64,000 nucleotides of DNA from positions 51,637,174-51,701,173 of the forward strand of contig CM059975.1 in the NCBI GenBank assembly GCA_030490835.1. Reading direction: 5' to 3'. The notes under the pieces are model-generated. The model saw nothing but the letters and a program-made list of their open reading frames with translations. It searched no databases and was not told the origin of the DNA. The position numbers and the translations under genes are program-made. Positions 1 to 11,799 of the stretch are shown here, one piece after another. Positions within the stretch are counted from its first letter, which is position 1. The number at the start of each line of letters is the position of its first letter. Source of the DNA: Annona cherimola (Eukaryota > Streptophyta > Magnoliopsida > Magnoliales > Annonaceae).

Positions 1-1177
1 AAAAGACGCACAAGATTCGGACGACTCCACCTCATCATCACAAAACAACGATGAGGAAATTGCTTTCCTTACAAAATTATTCAAAAAATTTATAAGGAAA
101 GAATTTCAAAAATTTTAAAGAAAGAAATTCTAAGGAGAAAAAGAAAGAGGCAACAAAATATTTTCGGTGTGACGGTATGGGGAATATGCAAACCCAATGC
201 CCAACGCCTGAGGAAACCAAAGCAAAGGAGCGAAGAGAAAAGAAAGATCGAGGCGATAATAGAAAATTTCAAAGGATCAAAGGAAGAGGCATGTATGTAA
301 ACGAGGAAGTATCCACAATGTGCAATTCCTCAAGTGAAGAAAATGAGGCAGATTGTGCAAGGATTTGTTGCATGGAAAATATGAAACATTCCAACATATG
401 TCTTGCAGCGACGGAAATTTTGGAGGACCAAACCACGTCAATAAACTGCACAAGTAGTGAAGAGGTAACCTCTAAACAAAATTTTTTTTCTATTTTTGCT
501 CTACAAATGACTGCCTCAAATGTGCTGAATTAGAAGAACTTCAACAAGCCTATGATTCATTATATAAGGAAATAAAGAATTTAGGAAATAAGTTCATAAT
601 AAAGAAAAGACAATGTGACACAGCAATTATTGTGAATGAAAAACTTGCAGAAAAAGTTGATCATTTGACAAGCGAAAGGAATATCTTGACAAACGAGTTA
701 GAAAAACTCAAAAAGGAAAATGAATCATTAAATGAATCGCTTGCTAAGTTTTCTAATCCTGGAGAAAGTGTCAAAATATTTTTTAAAATGACCACCCAAA
801 ATTGTAAGAAAGGACTTGGGTATACTACATTTGAGCAGGGTGAAAATAGCAAATCTAATGCTCCAAGGACTTATAGAAACATAGTAAAACCCATCCATGC
901 TAAACCTAAAATAAATCATGTGGTTTTCACCAAAAGACCAACTGGGGAACCAGCTACCAAATGGCTTCCCACTCCTAGACTCTCAGGAGCCTATAATTTT
1001 TGCAACAAGATGGAACACAAGGTATATCAATGCAAAATGAGAAAATTACAAAACCTTAGTGCAAAATTGGTTTGGATGCCCAAGAGCATTGGATTTATGT
1101 CTTCAAAAGTAGATCAACGCAGATTCCAATGGATAACTTACCCAAATGGACCTATAAAATGGGTACCAAAAGGATAA
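1..1177 (+). pseudogene. gag: C1 gag, C-terminal two thirds, degenerate
   Basis: This is the C-terminal part of a copia Gag (nucleocapsid side) that would package element RNA in cytoplasmic particles. The start is outside the window. The part present holds the Ser/Asp-rich linker, a decayed first zinc knuckle near 165-206 (FRCDGMGNMQTQC, with Asn in the His position), a long Lys/Glu-rich segment near 630-760 typical of a coiled coil, and a decayed second knuckle near 1001-1040 in which the first Cys is lost. There are stops near 117 and 531 and a frame change before 632. The terminal motif PIKWVPK and the TAA at 1175-1177 match the gag end of C2 and C3. Non-functional. Confidence 0.88.
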
Positions 1178-4100
1178 GCTCTACTTGACTTTATTCTTGC
1201 AGGTTTGTCTTAGAGCTAAGGCCAATCATATGGTTTATAGATAGTGGCTGCTCAAGACACATGGCAGGAGAAAAAGGACTGTGCCATAAAATCAACTCGT
1301 GTAATGAAGGAACAGTTGTTTTTGGAAATAATGAGAAAGGTAAAATCAAAGGTAAAGGAAATATTTATAGAAACTCAAATGCATGTATTGAGGATGTACT
1401 ATTTGTCGAAGGACTCAAATACAATTTAATGAGTATTAGTCAATTATGTGATAAAGGTTATAAAGTTGTATTTGAATCCTCTATCTGCAATGTATTTGAT
1501 GATGATCACATAGTATTTAGTGGCAAAAGACATGAAAATGTATATTTGGTTTGCCGAGATGAACTCGAGGGAAAATGTCTAATAGTCATAGAAAACGATC
1601 CATGGATATGGCATACAAAGCTTGGACATATAAATATGTCAAATATCAAAACATTGTGGAAAAAGAGTCTAGTACATGGGTTATCAAAGCTTAAATATGA
1701 CAAGGATAAGATTTGCAAAGCTTGTCAATTATCCAAACAACCCAAAATGTCATTTTCCACCAAAAAGGAAATTTCAACAACTAGACCACTTGAATTATTG
1801 CATATGGATCTTTATGGGCCATCGGACATTTTAACTCTTGGTGGGAAAAATTATGTATTTGTAATTGTTGACGATTTTTCAAGATTTACTTGGATTATAC
1901 TCTTAGTTAGCAAAGATGAAGCATTTTCTATGTTTGTCATATTTTCAAATTTGTTGCAAAATGAAAAATAAAATGCAATTATTTCCATTAGAAGTGATCA
2001 TGGTGGTGAATTTGAAAATAAACGATTCATAGAATTTTGAAATGAAAAAGAAATTCACATACATTTTCTGCACCAATAACTCCTCAACAAAATGGGGTTG
2101 TTGAAAGGAAAAACTGGACAATACAAGAAATGGCTAGAACTATGCTAAATGAGAGTAAATTGTCCAAAAGGTTTTGGGACGAAGCTGTAAGCACAGCTTG
2201 TCATGTATTCAACTAAGTTACCATTAGAGCAATATTGAAAAAGACCCCATATGAACTTTGGAAAAGAAGAAAACCGAACATATCATATTTTCATACTTTT
2301 GGATGTACTTGCTATGTGTTAAACAATGAAAAAACTAATTTGGAAAAATTAGATGCCAAAAGTGATGAGGTAATTTTCCTTAGTTATTCATCAAATAGCA
2401 AAGCATATAGAATTTTCAACAAAACAAATCAAATAGTAGATGAATCAATACATGTTGTTTTTGATGAATTTAACCAAACTCCGAGAAAGGAGGATGAATT
2501 AAGTGATGCAGATGATACATCGAAGAAAGATCAACATGAGCAACAAGAAACTGAGCCTAAGCAAGAAAATTTCATGGAGGAAAGGGTAAGTGAAGGTAAC
2601 AATTCTTACAAACCTCCAACTGATTTAAAATTCAAAAATAATTACCCAATTGAGTAAGTTATTGGCAATCTCTATGAAGGAGTAAAGACTAGAAGGTCAA
2701 AACAAAATATTTGTGGACAATATAATTTTGTGTCAACAATTGAACCAACAATTATTGATCAAACTCTTAATGATGAAAATTGGGTTATTGCAATGCAAGA
2801 AGAGCTAAATCAATTTGAAAGAAATAATGTATGACATTTAGTTCCTAGACCCAAAGATTGCACTATTATTTGTACCAAATGAGTATTTAGGAACAAATTA
2901 GACGAAAGTGGACTTGTAATTAGAAACAAAGCCAGACTAGTAGCCAAAGGGTATTCCCAAGAAGAAGGAATTGATTTTGAAGAATCATACGCACCTATGG
3001 CTAGATTAGAAGTCATACGTATTCTACAAGCATTTGCTTCTCACAGGGATTTCAAATTGTTTCAAATGGATATAAAAGCGCATTTTTAAATGGATACTTG
3101 AATGAAGAAGTTTACATTGAACAACCTCCAAGGTTTGAAGAAAAGGATCAATCAAAATATGTTTACAAATTAACCAAAGCATTATATGGACTAAAACAAG
3201 CTCCACGAGCTTGGTATGAAACGTTAAATAAATTTCTGATTGATCATGAATGTCAAAGAGGAAAGGTTGATACTACATTATTCATCAAGTATAAGAGAAA
3301 AAATATTGTAATTGTTCAAATTTATGTAGATGATATAATATTTGGTGCTACTGACGAAACTTTGTGCCAAGAATTTTCTAAGATTATGCAGAGTTAATTT
3401 AAAATGAGAATGATGGGAAAATTGAATTTCTTCCTTGGATTGCAAATTAAGCAACAAGCCAAAGGAATCTTTATAAATCAATCCAAGTATATCAAATAAA
3501 TGTTAAACAAATTCGGAATGCAGACTAGCAAGGGAGAAAATACTCCAATGAGTTCAACAATCAAGATCGACATGGATGAAAAGGGTAAATCTGTCGAAAA
3601 AAAACTATATAGAAGCATGATAGGATCTTTGTTATATTTAACTGCTTCTAGACCAGATATTCTATTCAGTGTGTACATGTGTTCTAGATTTCAATCATGT
3701 CCTAAATAATCACATTTAATGGCTGTAAAAAGAATTTTTAAATATTTGATAAATACCACTAATCTTGGAATATGGTATCCAAAGGGGTCAACTTTTGATC
3801 TAATCGGCTACTCTGATGCGAATTTTGCCGGATACAAAGTAGATAAAAAAAGTACTAGTGGAACATGTTAATTCTTTGGAAACATGCTGGTTTCATAGTA
3901 TTCAAGGAAACAAACTAGTGTTGCTCTATCTACGGTAGAAGCTGAATATATAGCCGCCGGGAGCTGTTGTGCCCAACTACTTTGGATGAAACAACAACTT
4001 AAAGATTATGGTGTTGATTATCATGATATTCCAATTAGATGTGATAATACAAGTGCAATTTATTTGACTAAAAATCCTGTATTGCATTGTAGAACCAAAC

Positions 4101-4267
4101 ATATAAATGTAAGACATCATTTTATTTGTGAATATGTTGAAAATCATGATATTTGTTTGGAATATGTGAAAATTGAGGACCAGATTACAGATATATTCAC
4201 CAAACCTTTAACAAAAGAATTATTTTATAAAATTAGAAATGATATGAGGATGATTGAGTTAAATTAG
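1178..4267 (+). pseudogene. pol: C1 pol (PR-IN-RT-RNase H), degenerate
   Basis: This copia Pol relic lies in the +1 frame relative to gag. The domains are in Ty1/copia order: protease with DSGCSRHM near 1245; gag-pre-integrase and the integrase HHCC zinc region (HTKLGHI ... CKACQLSKQ) near 1610-1740; integrase core with [10 protein letters not shown] and SDHGGEF; RT with YVDD near 3325; RNase H with DNTSAIYLTKNPV near 4045 and DIFTKPL near 4195. Many in-frame stops (for example 1969, 2038, 2655, 2833, 3395, 3707, 3868) and a frameshift near 3077 destroy it. The closest relative in the window is the C3 pol, which shows what each break replaced. Confidence 0.92.
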
Positions 4268-4299
4268 AAACAATAAGATAGGAGAAATAAACTTAGAAA

Positions 4300-4435
4300 A
4301 GTCCAAGTCGATAGGCCAAGTCGACTCCGGAAGTCCCAAGTCAACTTTGGTGAAGTCGACTCAGGAAGTCGAAGTCAACTCTGCGTCGGGGCGAAGTCGA
4401 CTTCGGTTAGGGCAAGTCGACTTCCGGCACGACCA
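4300..4435 (+). promoter_or_regulatory. GTCGAC palindrome cluster upstream of C1 ORF3
   Basis: Four exact GTCGAC sites plus several one-base variants (GTCGAT, GTCAAC) lie in about 135 bases, mostly inside AAGTCGACTY contexts. The same motif fills the element's own LTRs upstream of their TATA boxes. C3 has an equivalent cluster at the same place (39090-39260). It may be a second promoter or enhancer for ORF3; that function is inference. Confidence 0.6.
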
Positions 4436-4439
4436 TCTG

Positions 4440-4905
4440 GCTTCCCGCGTCTTCTTCCTCTTCCTCCCCTTTTCTTCTTCCCATTTCTCTTCCTCCCGCG
4501 CCGTCAACTCCCTTGTGCTCTCCTCTCTTTCGTTCTCTCCATCTCTCTCTCAGTTCTCCACCTCCATTTCTTTCTCTCTCAGTTTCCCTCTCTCTCGTCT
4601 CCCCTCTCTCCCTCTATCTCTCCGGTCTCTCTCACTCTCTCGTTTACTCTGTCTCTTAACCTCTCTGCTTCTCTCTCTCTAGTTCTCTCCCTCTCACACC
4701 AGATCTCTCTCTCTCGCTCTCTCTCGCTCTCTCCATTCCTCTCAGCTTTCTCTTATTTTTCTCTCTCATTTCCCTCTCTCCATTTCTCTCCATCTCTCTC
4801 AATTTTTCTCTCCCAGCCTCTCTGCTTCCTTCCATCTCTCTCTCTCCTTATTCTCTCACTGTCATTCTCTCTTTTTCCCACTCAAATTCTCCATCTCTCT
4901 CAAAG
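4440..4905 (+). repeat. CT-rich (TCTC) low-complexity leader before C1 ORF3
   Basis: About 460 bases of TCTC/CTCC microsatellite-like sequence end just before the ORF3 ATG. The - strand copy C3 has the matching GA-rich top-strand tract at 38655-39070. A CT-rich leader between a motif cluster and an ATG looks like a plant 5' untranslated region. Reading frames inside it are low-complexity artefacts. Confidence 0.75.
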
Positions 4906-4938
4906 TTCCATTTGAATAACCTACTTCAAAAAATCCAA

Positions 4939-6588
4939 ATGGCACCCAAATCCAGATTACCCAAATTACCTATCTCCAAACCATCCCTTAGGCTAGTACC
5001 AAGACAATCCGGATCCCAAACCGAGGAGGAGATTCCTAGAAGACAACGAACTCCATCCAAGAGAGCCCGGGAAGAACCATCAACATCTACCGATCGTCGA
5101 GTTCAATTCTAGGTCGAGACTTCATCCACGTCAACTCCAAGGGAAGAAGAACCGCAGACCTCCTTTAGTTCTGAAACAGGGGCTAGAAGAAGGGGTACTC
5201 CAACTACAAAGGGCCAAGTCCTCAAAATGCCGACAACCTATTTTAGGATTGAGCTAAAGCACAACAGGTTTTATAAGAACTTCTATGAGTGTAAGATCTT
5301 TATCCCCAAGATTATAGATTTCAAATTTCTTCAAATTTCTAAGTGATTATGAGTTTGGGATTGAAGAGCTATTGGATTTTCAAGGATGGATAAGGCTGTT
5401 GAAAGTCAATGATAGAGTGTACCCAGATTTGACGAGGATTTTCTACTATCTGTGGGATCAACAGTATTTTAGCACTTTTATAAAAGGTGTTGAGATGTTT
5501 TTGGGTACAAGAGGGGTCCCAAGCCTAGATCAAGACCTTATGCAGATCGGTAGAATCCTACAAGTTCCATTTGAAGATGAACAACTACCCGCCGACCTAT
5601 CTCTAACCTAAATGTACAATCAGCTCACTAGGAGCAATAAATACCACCCTGGGATCAAGTTTCTCCATTATATGGATCTATCTCCTAGGTTGAGGGTTCT
5701 CAGGCTATTGATCTCTCATTGCATCTACCCCAAGGGAGGAGGCAGAAATCAAGTGACTCCAAAAGAAGCGGAAATTTTATGGAAAGTTGGAAATAGGGTT
5801 AAGGTTAGCCTTCCTAGACTTTTCCTTGAAGCCTTAGCCTCCTGGAAGGACAACCCACGAGGGGTTCTACCTTATGAGACATGGATCACCAAGATCCTTG
5901 AGTATTTCCACATTGATATCGATGGAGAGCCATTCGAAGTGTTAAAGCCAACCAATGCAAACAACAAGGCTTTACTCCAACAGATGAAAATCAATGTGGA
6001 TCAATTTAGGGAAGACAGAATCAGGGAAAGAATGGGTGAACAGGCTCAAGAAGAAGCCGGAGGAGCACAGGCTGAGGGGGAGCAGCCCCCACCATCACCA
6101 TAGCCTCAACCCGCTCCTTCTCCACCACAGGATGCCCCCGACAAGCCTACATCACCACAATCACACGGATCGTGTTCACCGTGAGGCTCAGAGATCCCAG
6201 ACGTAGCTCCAAGACCAACGTCATGGGACAACTTGGTGAATGCAATTTGGGAGCATTTGGGGCAGCTAGAGGATAGGCTGACCTCTCAGATCGCCGGAGT
6301 TCTACATGCAGTCATGGATATGCACACTAGGCAGGATCGCATGGACCAAGAGATCCGAACGATCAAGTACAGACTTGCATCTAGGAGCGGCAAGGTTTGA
6401 CCAATACCCAACCCGGATCCATTTGAGAGCGAATCAGTGTGCCAAGATCCTACACCTCATCCTGTCTTATCCTTCTATTCCTTGGCTCACGTTCGACCCA
6501 TTCCACCCATCTGACAAGCTGCCTATCCTATATCGGCATTTCTGTTTGCCAAGTCCCAAATTTTCGATCCCTATTTTTGATTCTTTGA
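4939..6588 (+). pseudogene. C1 ORF3: PF20167-like 'plant transposon protein' gene, degenerate
   Basis: This extra ORF sits between pol and the 3' LTR, where Sireviruses may carry an env-like gene. The start ATG at 4939 (MAPKSR) matches C3 ORF3. In order: a basic N-terminus with a possible nuclear localisation signal (RTPSKRAREE), the conserved PSTSTDRRVQF block, a globular domain (DFQGWIRLLKVND near 5374, YYLWDQQ, LHYMDLSPRLRV, LPYETWITKI), an acidic/Pro-rich linker, and a helical segment near 6290-6390 (MDMHTRQDRM). The globular domain resembles PF20167; this is pattern recognition, not a search. No hydrophobic membrane segment is seen, so it is not an envelope. Breaks include a stop at 5110, a duplication/frameshift near 5335, a stop at 5609 and a stop at 6101. 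The homologous reading frame ends at TGA 6586-6588. Confidence 0.8.
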
Positions 6589-6602
6589 CAAAAAGGGGGA
6601 GA
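6589..6602 (+). other. Polypurine tract copy directly after C1 ORF3
   Basis: The sequence CAAAAAGGGGGAGA follows the ORF3 stop with no spacer. A second copy is the true PPT at 6927-6940. Multiple PPT-like copies upstream of the 3' LTR are a known Sirevirus hallmark, and C2 and C3 have them too. Confidence 0.7.
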
Positions 6603-6926
6603 AAAGATTAGGATTTGAGTCTTGGATTGGGTAGCTTGTATATAGGTTTGCATTCATTTTTTGCATCTTGCATGAAATTTTCTGATTATGAAAAAGTTTG
6701 TTATGTGCTCTATTTGTTTATGTTCTGTTCTTGTACAAATTGAAATGCTTGAATGAATGATTTTAACTTGTGATTTATATATGCAAATGAATGTGTATGA
6801 TAATTTCATTAAGTTTGAAATGCAATACAAATAACCTATGATTATCCTAAACTACCAAAACAAGACAAAGTGGTATGTTTTAAAGATATTGAAAGGTATA
6901 AGCTCAAATTGGTTTTGTCAATCATC
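6603..6926 (+). other. C1 non-coding interval between PPT copies
   Basis: About 320 bases of AT-rich sequence lie between the first PPT copy and the PPT next to the LTR. I see no gene or repeat in it. The last part (GGTTTTGTCAATCATCAAAA) is shared with C2 and, reversed, with C3. Confidence 0.7.
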
Positions 6927-6940
6927 AAAAAGGGGGAGAT
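6927..6940 (+). other. Polypurine tract of C1
   Basis: AAAAAGGGGGAGAT lies directly before the LTR start TGTTGG. It would prime plus-strand DNA synthesis. The identical tract precedes the C2 3' LTR. Confidence 0.9.
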
Positions 6941-8639
6941 TGTTGGAAATAAGTGTTGGAATCAATGGCAAAATAAGCAAAGTCTATGTTTTGATGATTA
7001 ACAACTCAATTTGAGTAAGTTTTGGGCTACTAACATGTTTCGTGAAATGTTTAAGGATATAAAAATGAAAAATATGAAGTCTGATAGTTCAAGTCGATTC
7101 CCAAACAACTCAGGCATCAACTTAGGCCAAGTCGATCCCCAAGTCGACTCCAGCAGCGACTTCAAATGCAATTTTATGGCCAGCGCTGAAAATGAGGAGC
7201 AAGAGCTGCCGAAGTCGCACTCGAAGTCGACTTCGCATGCGACTTGGGTGAAGTCGCAGACCAAGTCGACTCTAGCATCGACTTCTAATGCAATTTTATG
7301 GCCAGTGCTGAATCTGAGGAGCAAAAGTTGCCGAAGTCGCACACTAAGTCGACTCCATCTGCGACTTGGGTGAAGTCGCAGACCAAGTCGACTCTAGTAT
7401 CGACTTCGACGATCCTAAAATCTCCAGCACTGAATTTGGGAATTCAGAAAGTGAAGTCGTATACCCAAGTCGACTTCGCATACGACTTGAACAAAGTTGG
7501 AACCCAAGTCGACCCAAACATTGGACTTGGAACAAAATGAAGATAATCAAGTCCAAGAAAAGTTGATTTACATGAATAAATCATTCAAGATCAAGGAATA
7601 CTCATTTGGACATTTTTACGAACTTCAAGATTCAAGTATTCCAACTTCAAAGACGTGAAGTTAGAAGATTTCAAGAAAAGATGAACGTATTGAGTTACAA
7701 GTAAAAGAAATCAGTGGAAGAACAATTAATGTGAAGAAAATCAAGCAACCAAGGTCACTTTCAAGAATTTCAAATTCATCAAGCAAGTGCAGAAAGTGAA
7801 GTCGCACCCGAAGTCGACTTCACCTGCGACTTAGGTCAAGTTCAGGATTGAGTCGACCTAAGGAGGAACTAGAGGAGCTTGCTTAATACCGAAGTCGACT
7901 CCACTTGTGACTTGGGTCGCAACGGTTAGAAATTTTTAAATGTTGGCGCATTTAATATGCGCCACCAACCTTCAAATGTTCAAATTTCTTTTACCATTAT
8001 AAATAGACATTCAAATGAACATGAAAACAAGAAGATACAAAAATTACTAAGATCTAAATCCCATCTTCTTATATCTTTGAGTGATCTATACAAGTTTTGA
8101 AGGAAGAACGAGCTTCAACATGCTGCATGCTCCAACGCTGATCAATCGTCTCTTCTACGAGTTCTTCCATGAGCTAAAACTTTCCTACACAATCTGTAAA
8201 GTGTAGATCTTATTTTCCTTTTAATTCGATATTCGGTTTTGATACTTGGTTTGATATTGGTGTTTCAAACCAAGTGATAGCAAAGTAGCGTTATGATTAG
8301 AGTGAGACTCGTCACCTACTTGTGCTGTGAGTTGTATATGTCCCCTAGAGCTAGAATCTAGAAGAGAGCAGAGGCTCTAGTTGTATTTGTGAAATACATA
8401 GTGGAACCCAAGTCACAAGGAGTGTGATCTTGGAAGAGTGGAGTAGGGAAGGTTGCCCGAACCACTATAAAATCTTGCCTATTGATTTATATTTCTGCTT
8501 TTATTATCTTATTACTTTCTATTTGTTTCATTAAGGGGACTAAACTAAATTGGGGATCATTTTCTGTGTAAGTGAAAAATTTTAAATACCCAATTCACCC
8601 CTCCCCTCTTAGGTAATTGATATAAACTCGGGACCAACA
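6941..8639 (+). repeat. C1 3' LTR (1699 bp)
   Basis: It starts TGTTGG and ends CCAACA. The U3 part holds about ten GTCGAC palindromes. A TATA box (TATAAATAG) is at 7998. Downstream is one unit of the CCCCTAGAGCTAGAATCTAG segment that is repeated four times in C2, then the conserved block around CCGAACCACTATAAAA near 8458-8475, and the shared terminus CCCAATTCACCCCTCCCCTC. The homologous LTRs here are 1952 (C2), 1643 (C3) and about 1812 bp (solo), so these are related subfamilies rather than one recent burst. Confidence 0.93.
7998..8006 (+). promoter_or_regulatory. TATA box in C1 LTR
   Basis: TATAAATAG lies about 105 bases after the last GTCGAC palindrome. The equivalent position in C2 has TATAAATA, and the C3 and solo LTRs have TATAAAAGG. 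It is the likely core promoter for element RNA. Confidence 0.65.
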
Positions 8640-9435
8640 ATATCCACCATACTTAGTTAGCATTAGCTAACCAGTATACAGGGAATTCCACTTGTATTAT
8701 CTTGTTGGTTTCCTCTACCGGTAGTGCATGCGTGGTTACATATTAGTAATCTATGAAAAATTGATTATCATTAAAATCAAATAAAGCTATTTCCCAACTT
8801 CCTAAAATTTAATCCATACCTATAACCACCTCATCCTCTGGCTCCTGTGACTCCGTTCGAGTTAGAGCATGCATGTATACCAGGTTCGTAGAGGTAACCT
8901 GTTGGTTAGCTGCTCTGGTTATCCTCAGTTGGGCTATTCTTCCGTGCCCTTGCGACGTTTGTACCTTATTCGGACAATTTGGGGCGATGTACCCTACCTG
9001 ATTACAAACATAGCATCTGATACCAACTTCTGTGGTATCATACTTATCCTTTCATCATCCTTTATTTTCTCTCATTCCGCACTCTTTAGCTACATGACCC
9101 GTCTGTCCACACTTGTAGCATCTATTTGATCTTTTCAAACATTCACCTTGGTGATTCCTTTGGTACTTTTTACGTAATAGAGAATTCCTCTTCTTAGAGG
9201 TACCTTTACTTTTTTCCATTCCTCCTTTCTTACTCTTTTCTATCCTTGTTTCCTCTTCCACATTTCCTTTTGGACTTAAATTTTCTCGTCTTTGACGAGT
9301 CCTTAAGTTTTGCCCATGTGATTCTGGTCTACCCCTCTTGGGTCTACTTGTTTCTTCAACCTCATACTAGCTGGGAACTTCTGTAGCAATTTCCTTTCCC
9401 TTATTCTTTCTAACCCTTGACCTTGTATCAACCAT
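8640..9435 (-). pseudogene. gag: G2 gag-protease remnant with internal gag deletion
   Basis: The start is at 9435 (MVDTRSRVRKNKGKE), matching the G1 gag start at 58883. After about 75 residues the frame goes straight to the nucleocapsid, with knuckle CYKCGQTGHVAKEC near 9067-9108 and a second knuckle CYVCNQVGYIAPNC near 8990-9030. The whole capsid-like retrotrans_gag core present in G1 (59340-59830) is missing. Leftwards the protease region keeps HALTRTESQEPEDEVVIGM and THALPVEETN, but the catalytic DSGA is now DFND, with stops on both sides. Homology ends at 8640 against the C1 LTR. A dead relic; orientation and family are secure from line-by-line similarity to G1. Confidence 0.82.
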
Positions 9436-9825
9436 GATGCTTTTTCTGAATATTAAAAGCATATAACCTTCATTCATGGTTAGGGTTAGGTCATAACATA
9501 TGCATCTCATCATCATATGATTAATTTAACATAACCTGATCATTCAATCTTAATCATATCATATTCCATCATTCATCAACATAAACATCCATAGACTTTC
9601 ATAGTCATTCATAAATATTCATACTTATAGTCATTCATAGTTACTTACCTCATGCATAGTTATGTTATCATAATTATTCATAATCAATCATTCATGTGTT
9701 AACATCTTTCACATGAAACTAGAATTCCATCATGAAACTCAATTCCAACACATTATGGCATAGCACATTTATGTAGATCACACTTATGTACGTGTCAAAT
9801 CATTATAACAAACCATAGCATCGTG
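9436..9825 (-). other. G2 non-coding leader between ORF1 tail and gag
   Basis: About 390 AT-rich bases, comparable with the 344-base ORF1-gag spacer of G1 (58539-58882). I see no ORF or recognisable signal in it. Confidence 0.6.
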
Positions 9826-10215
9826 ATCCATGAAATATAGAAAAATTCATCATCTACTGCGACCGCTTCTTATATCATGCCTCCTACTAGGCGGGACTTA
9901 TGTGGGTTCATCGGTAATAGTACTACTGTCAGACCATGCAAAGGGATCAACATTAATGTTACCACCCTCATCATCATCAATCCTTATAGGTTCGGGTACT
10001 AGGGTAGGAGTTATTACCTATACCAGCGGCACCTTCAAATCTTGACTCAGGGTTTATACTTATCCGTCATTGACGAGTTCTTGGACTTACTTGTCCTCTT
10101 GCCTTGGTCGCTTAGATCTGCTACCGGCTTCTCCTATTCCCTGTTGACTCGTAGATTCATCATTCATAATTGCCTTTCCCTTGATCACCTTAGCTCTTGC
10201 TCTGGTGATAGGCAG
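9826..10215 (-). pseudogene. G2 second gag-start fragment joined to an ORF1 tail fragment
   Basis: Reading leftwards from 10215, a block ITRARAKVIKGKAI ... SKRPRQEDK resembles the gag N-terminus (TRS..NKGKE...RPKR). It ends in a stop near 10093. Further left, at about 9990-9850, is an ORF1 C-terminal tail: a weakly acidic stretch, then AWSDSSTITDEPT and an Arg-rich end. The normal order is ORF1 then gag, so here the two are shuffled or come from two copies. Both parts are short and broken. The ORF1 tail match (three copies in the window) is stronger than the gag match. Confidence 0.55.
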
Positions 10216-10438
10216 GTTGTAGAAAACAACATGTAAAATCATATCATACATAATCAATTATATAATCTTGAAAGATGATTGACCTTTCCTTCTTCATATA
10301 CTCTTAGCATCTAAATAAAATCAAATTCACTTCTATATTCATAATATCATTATCAAACATCCTACATTCATTGATTATCTTAAGAAAGAGGAATTCCTTT
10401 TTCTACCTTTCTCATTTCTGTCTTCACCTTTCATGGTG
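10216..10438. other. Unassigned AT-rich spacer
   Basis: About 220 bases between the shuffled gag/ORF1 relic and the inverted LTR fragment. I see no coding sequence or similarity to other parts of the window. Confidence 0.5.
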
Positions 10439-11583
10439 TAAGTGCATATGATGATTTGAGCTTTTGATTTTGAGTTTTAAACTCCAAGATTTTGGATATG
10501 AATTTGATGCATGAAGTTCCCTTAAACAGTGGTTCAACATGCCTTTTGATCAAGTATTGAATGAGTATTAGGTTACATGTATGGATTTTAATGACTTATG
10601 TGATTAAAATGAAGTTTATAGTGGGTTATGAGTTGAAAACTCCACTTGATAAAACCTAAATTCCAATGATAAGTTTCTGTATTGGATTGATGTTATGTTT
10701 AGGCTATGAATGATGTTTATTTAAGATTAAGATATGAATTTTAGAAAGAATGGAATGCAAAGTGATGTATATGACCCGATTTTTCTATTTTGATGCTAAA
10801 AATGGTATGGAAATGAGATTACATGATTTATGGAAGTTATGTAGGTTAAAATACCCTAGAGTTAGGGTACTATGGACTCCCAAAAGGATTTGGGAAGATA
10901 AGCCCGAAATCTGATTTTATGAATTTTATGAAAAGGTGTCCAAATGAGGTGAAAACAGTACCCGAAATAGGGAAGTAAGTTGCTGTTTTGAGAAGAGTTA
11001 ATTTATGGATACTAAATATGTGTTAATAACCTAGATTTGGGTTAGGGAAAGTTGGATTAATTTCCGGAAATTCGGAATTATAAAATTGTTTAGGGTTAAG
11101 TATCAAAAGACACGTTGAACGTGTGAAAAATGGGTTCCAAAGTTGCTGTTTTGGAAACCTATGATTAGTGGATTAAAATCCCATGAAAATATCCTAAATG
11201 AAGTGGTAATTAAGGATGAATATCATGCTGAAAAATGGACAAAGTTTCTGACTTAGAAAATTTTATGCAATGCATCATATATGTGTTACCAAATGGGCAT
11301 ATGTGAAAGGATAGACATGCATAAGTGATAAATGACTTATGTAATTTGATTTTGTGCAAAAATGCATGAAAATATGATAAATTTCGTGAATATATTTCTT
11401 TTTAGATGCATGATGATAATCTCAAACTTTGGGATTAATTAATAAGGCTTAAGGCACAATGTGTGCTTAAAATGAGTACCGATGTAGAAAATTTTGGAAA
11501 GTAAGTGAAAAATGGTATATGAAAGGTAATGAACCTTTGAATGATAATTATTGGATGATTATTATGTGAGTGAATGGTTACCC
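10439..11583 (+). repeat. Inverted Tekay LTR fragment
   Basis: It aligns by eye, in + orientation, with the G3 LTR (33840-34885 and 47460-47630) and the G1 LTR (55128-56290). Shared landmarks include GTTCCAAAGTTGCTGTTTTG near 11135 and a GGGATTAATTAAT stretch near 11431-11443. It lacks both LTR ends. At 11425-11450 it shows the uninterrupted version of the site where the solo copia LTR entered G3, and so serves as an empty-site paralogue. Confidence 0.75.
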
Positions 11584-11799
11584 TCTTTCCTCCATAAGTC
11601 TATTCTACCTCGACTTAGTTTCCTCTTCCACATTCCATTCTGGGTTTTCATCATTCCGCCTTTGTTGGTTACTTTGGTTCTGTGTCACTGGCCTTCCCCT
11701 TTTAGGTCGGCTAGATTTGCCAACTTCATGTTGGCTTGGAACCTCTGTTGCTGCCTCTTTTCCTTTATTTTTCCTCAATCCTGCTCTCGTTTACACCAT
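11584..11799 (-). pseudogene. gag: G2 gag N-terminal fragment
   Basis: The start is at 11799 with a nonsense third codon (M V stop T R), then RKNKGKEAATEVPSQHEV and RPKRGRP. This is the same N-terminal block as the G1 gag (58883) and the other G2 relic (9435). It breaks off at 11584 against the inverted LTR fragment, after about 70 residues. No capsid or knuckle sequence follows. Confidence 0.75.

Larger units (their letters stand above)
1..8639 (+). mobile_element. C1: degenerate Sirevirus-like Ty1/copia retrotransposon, 5' end outside window
   Basis: The order is gag 3' end, pol (protease, integrase, RT, RNase H), an extra ORF3, polypurine tracts and a 3' LTR that starts TGTTGG and ends CCAACA. 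Gag and Pol resemble the SIRE/Maximus lineage and are close to copies C2 and C3 in this window. Stops and frameshifts are scattered through every ORF, so it is an old inactive copy. Its 3' LTR end at 8639 abuts a - strand gypsy protease region, so C1 appears to have inserted into G2. The 5' LTR and the other target-site copy lie beyond base 1. Confidence 0.93.

Noticed and set aside
4347..4682. 111-residue Ser/Leu-rich frame
   Set aside because: Translation of the CT microsatellite; no conserved counterpart frame in C3.
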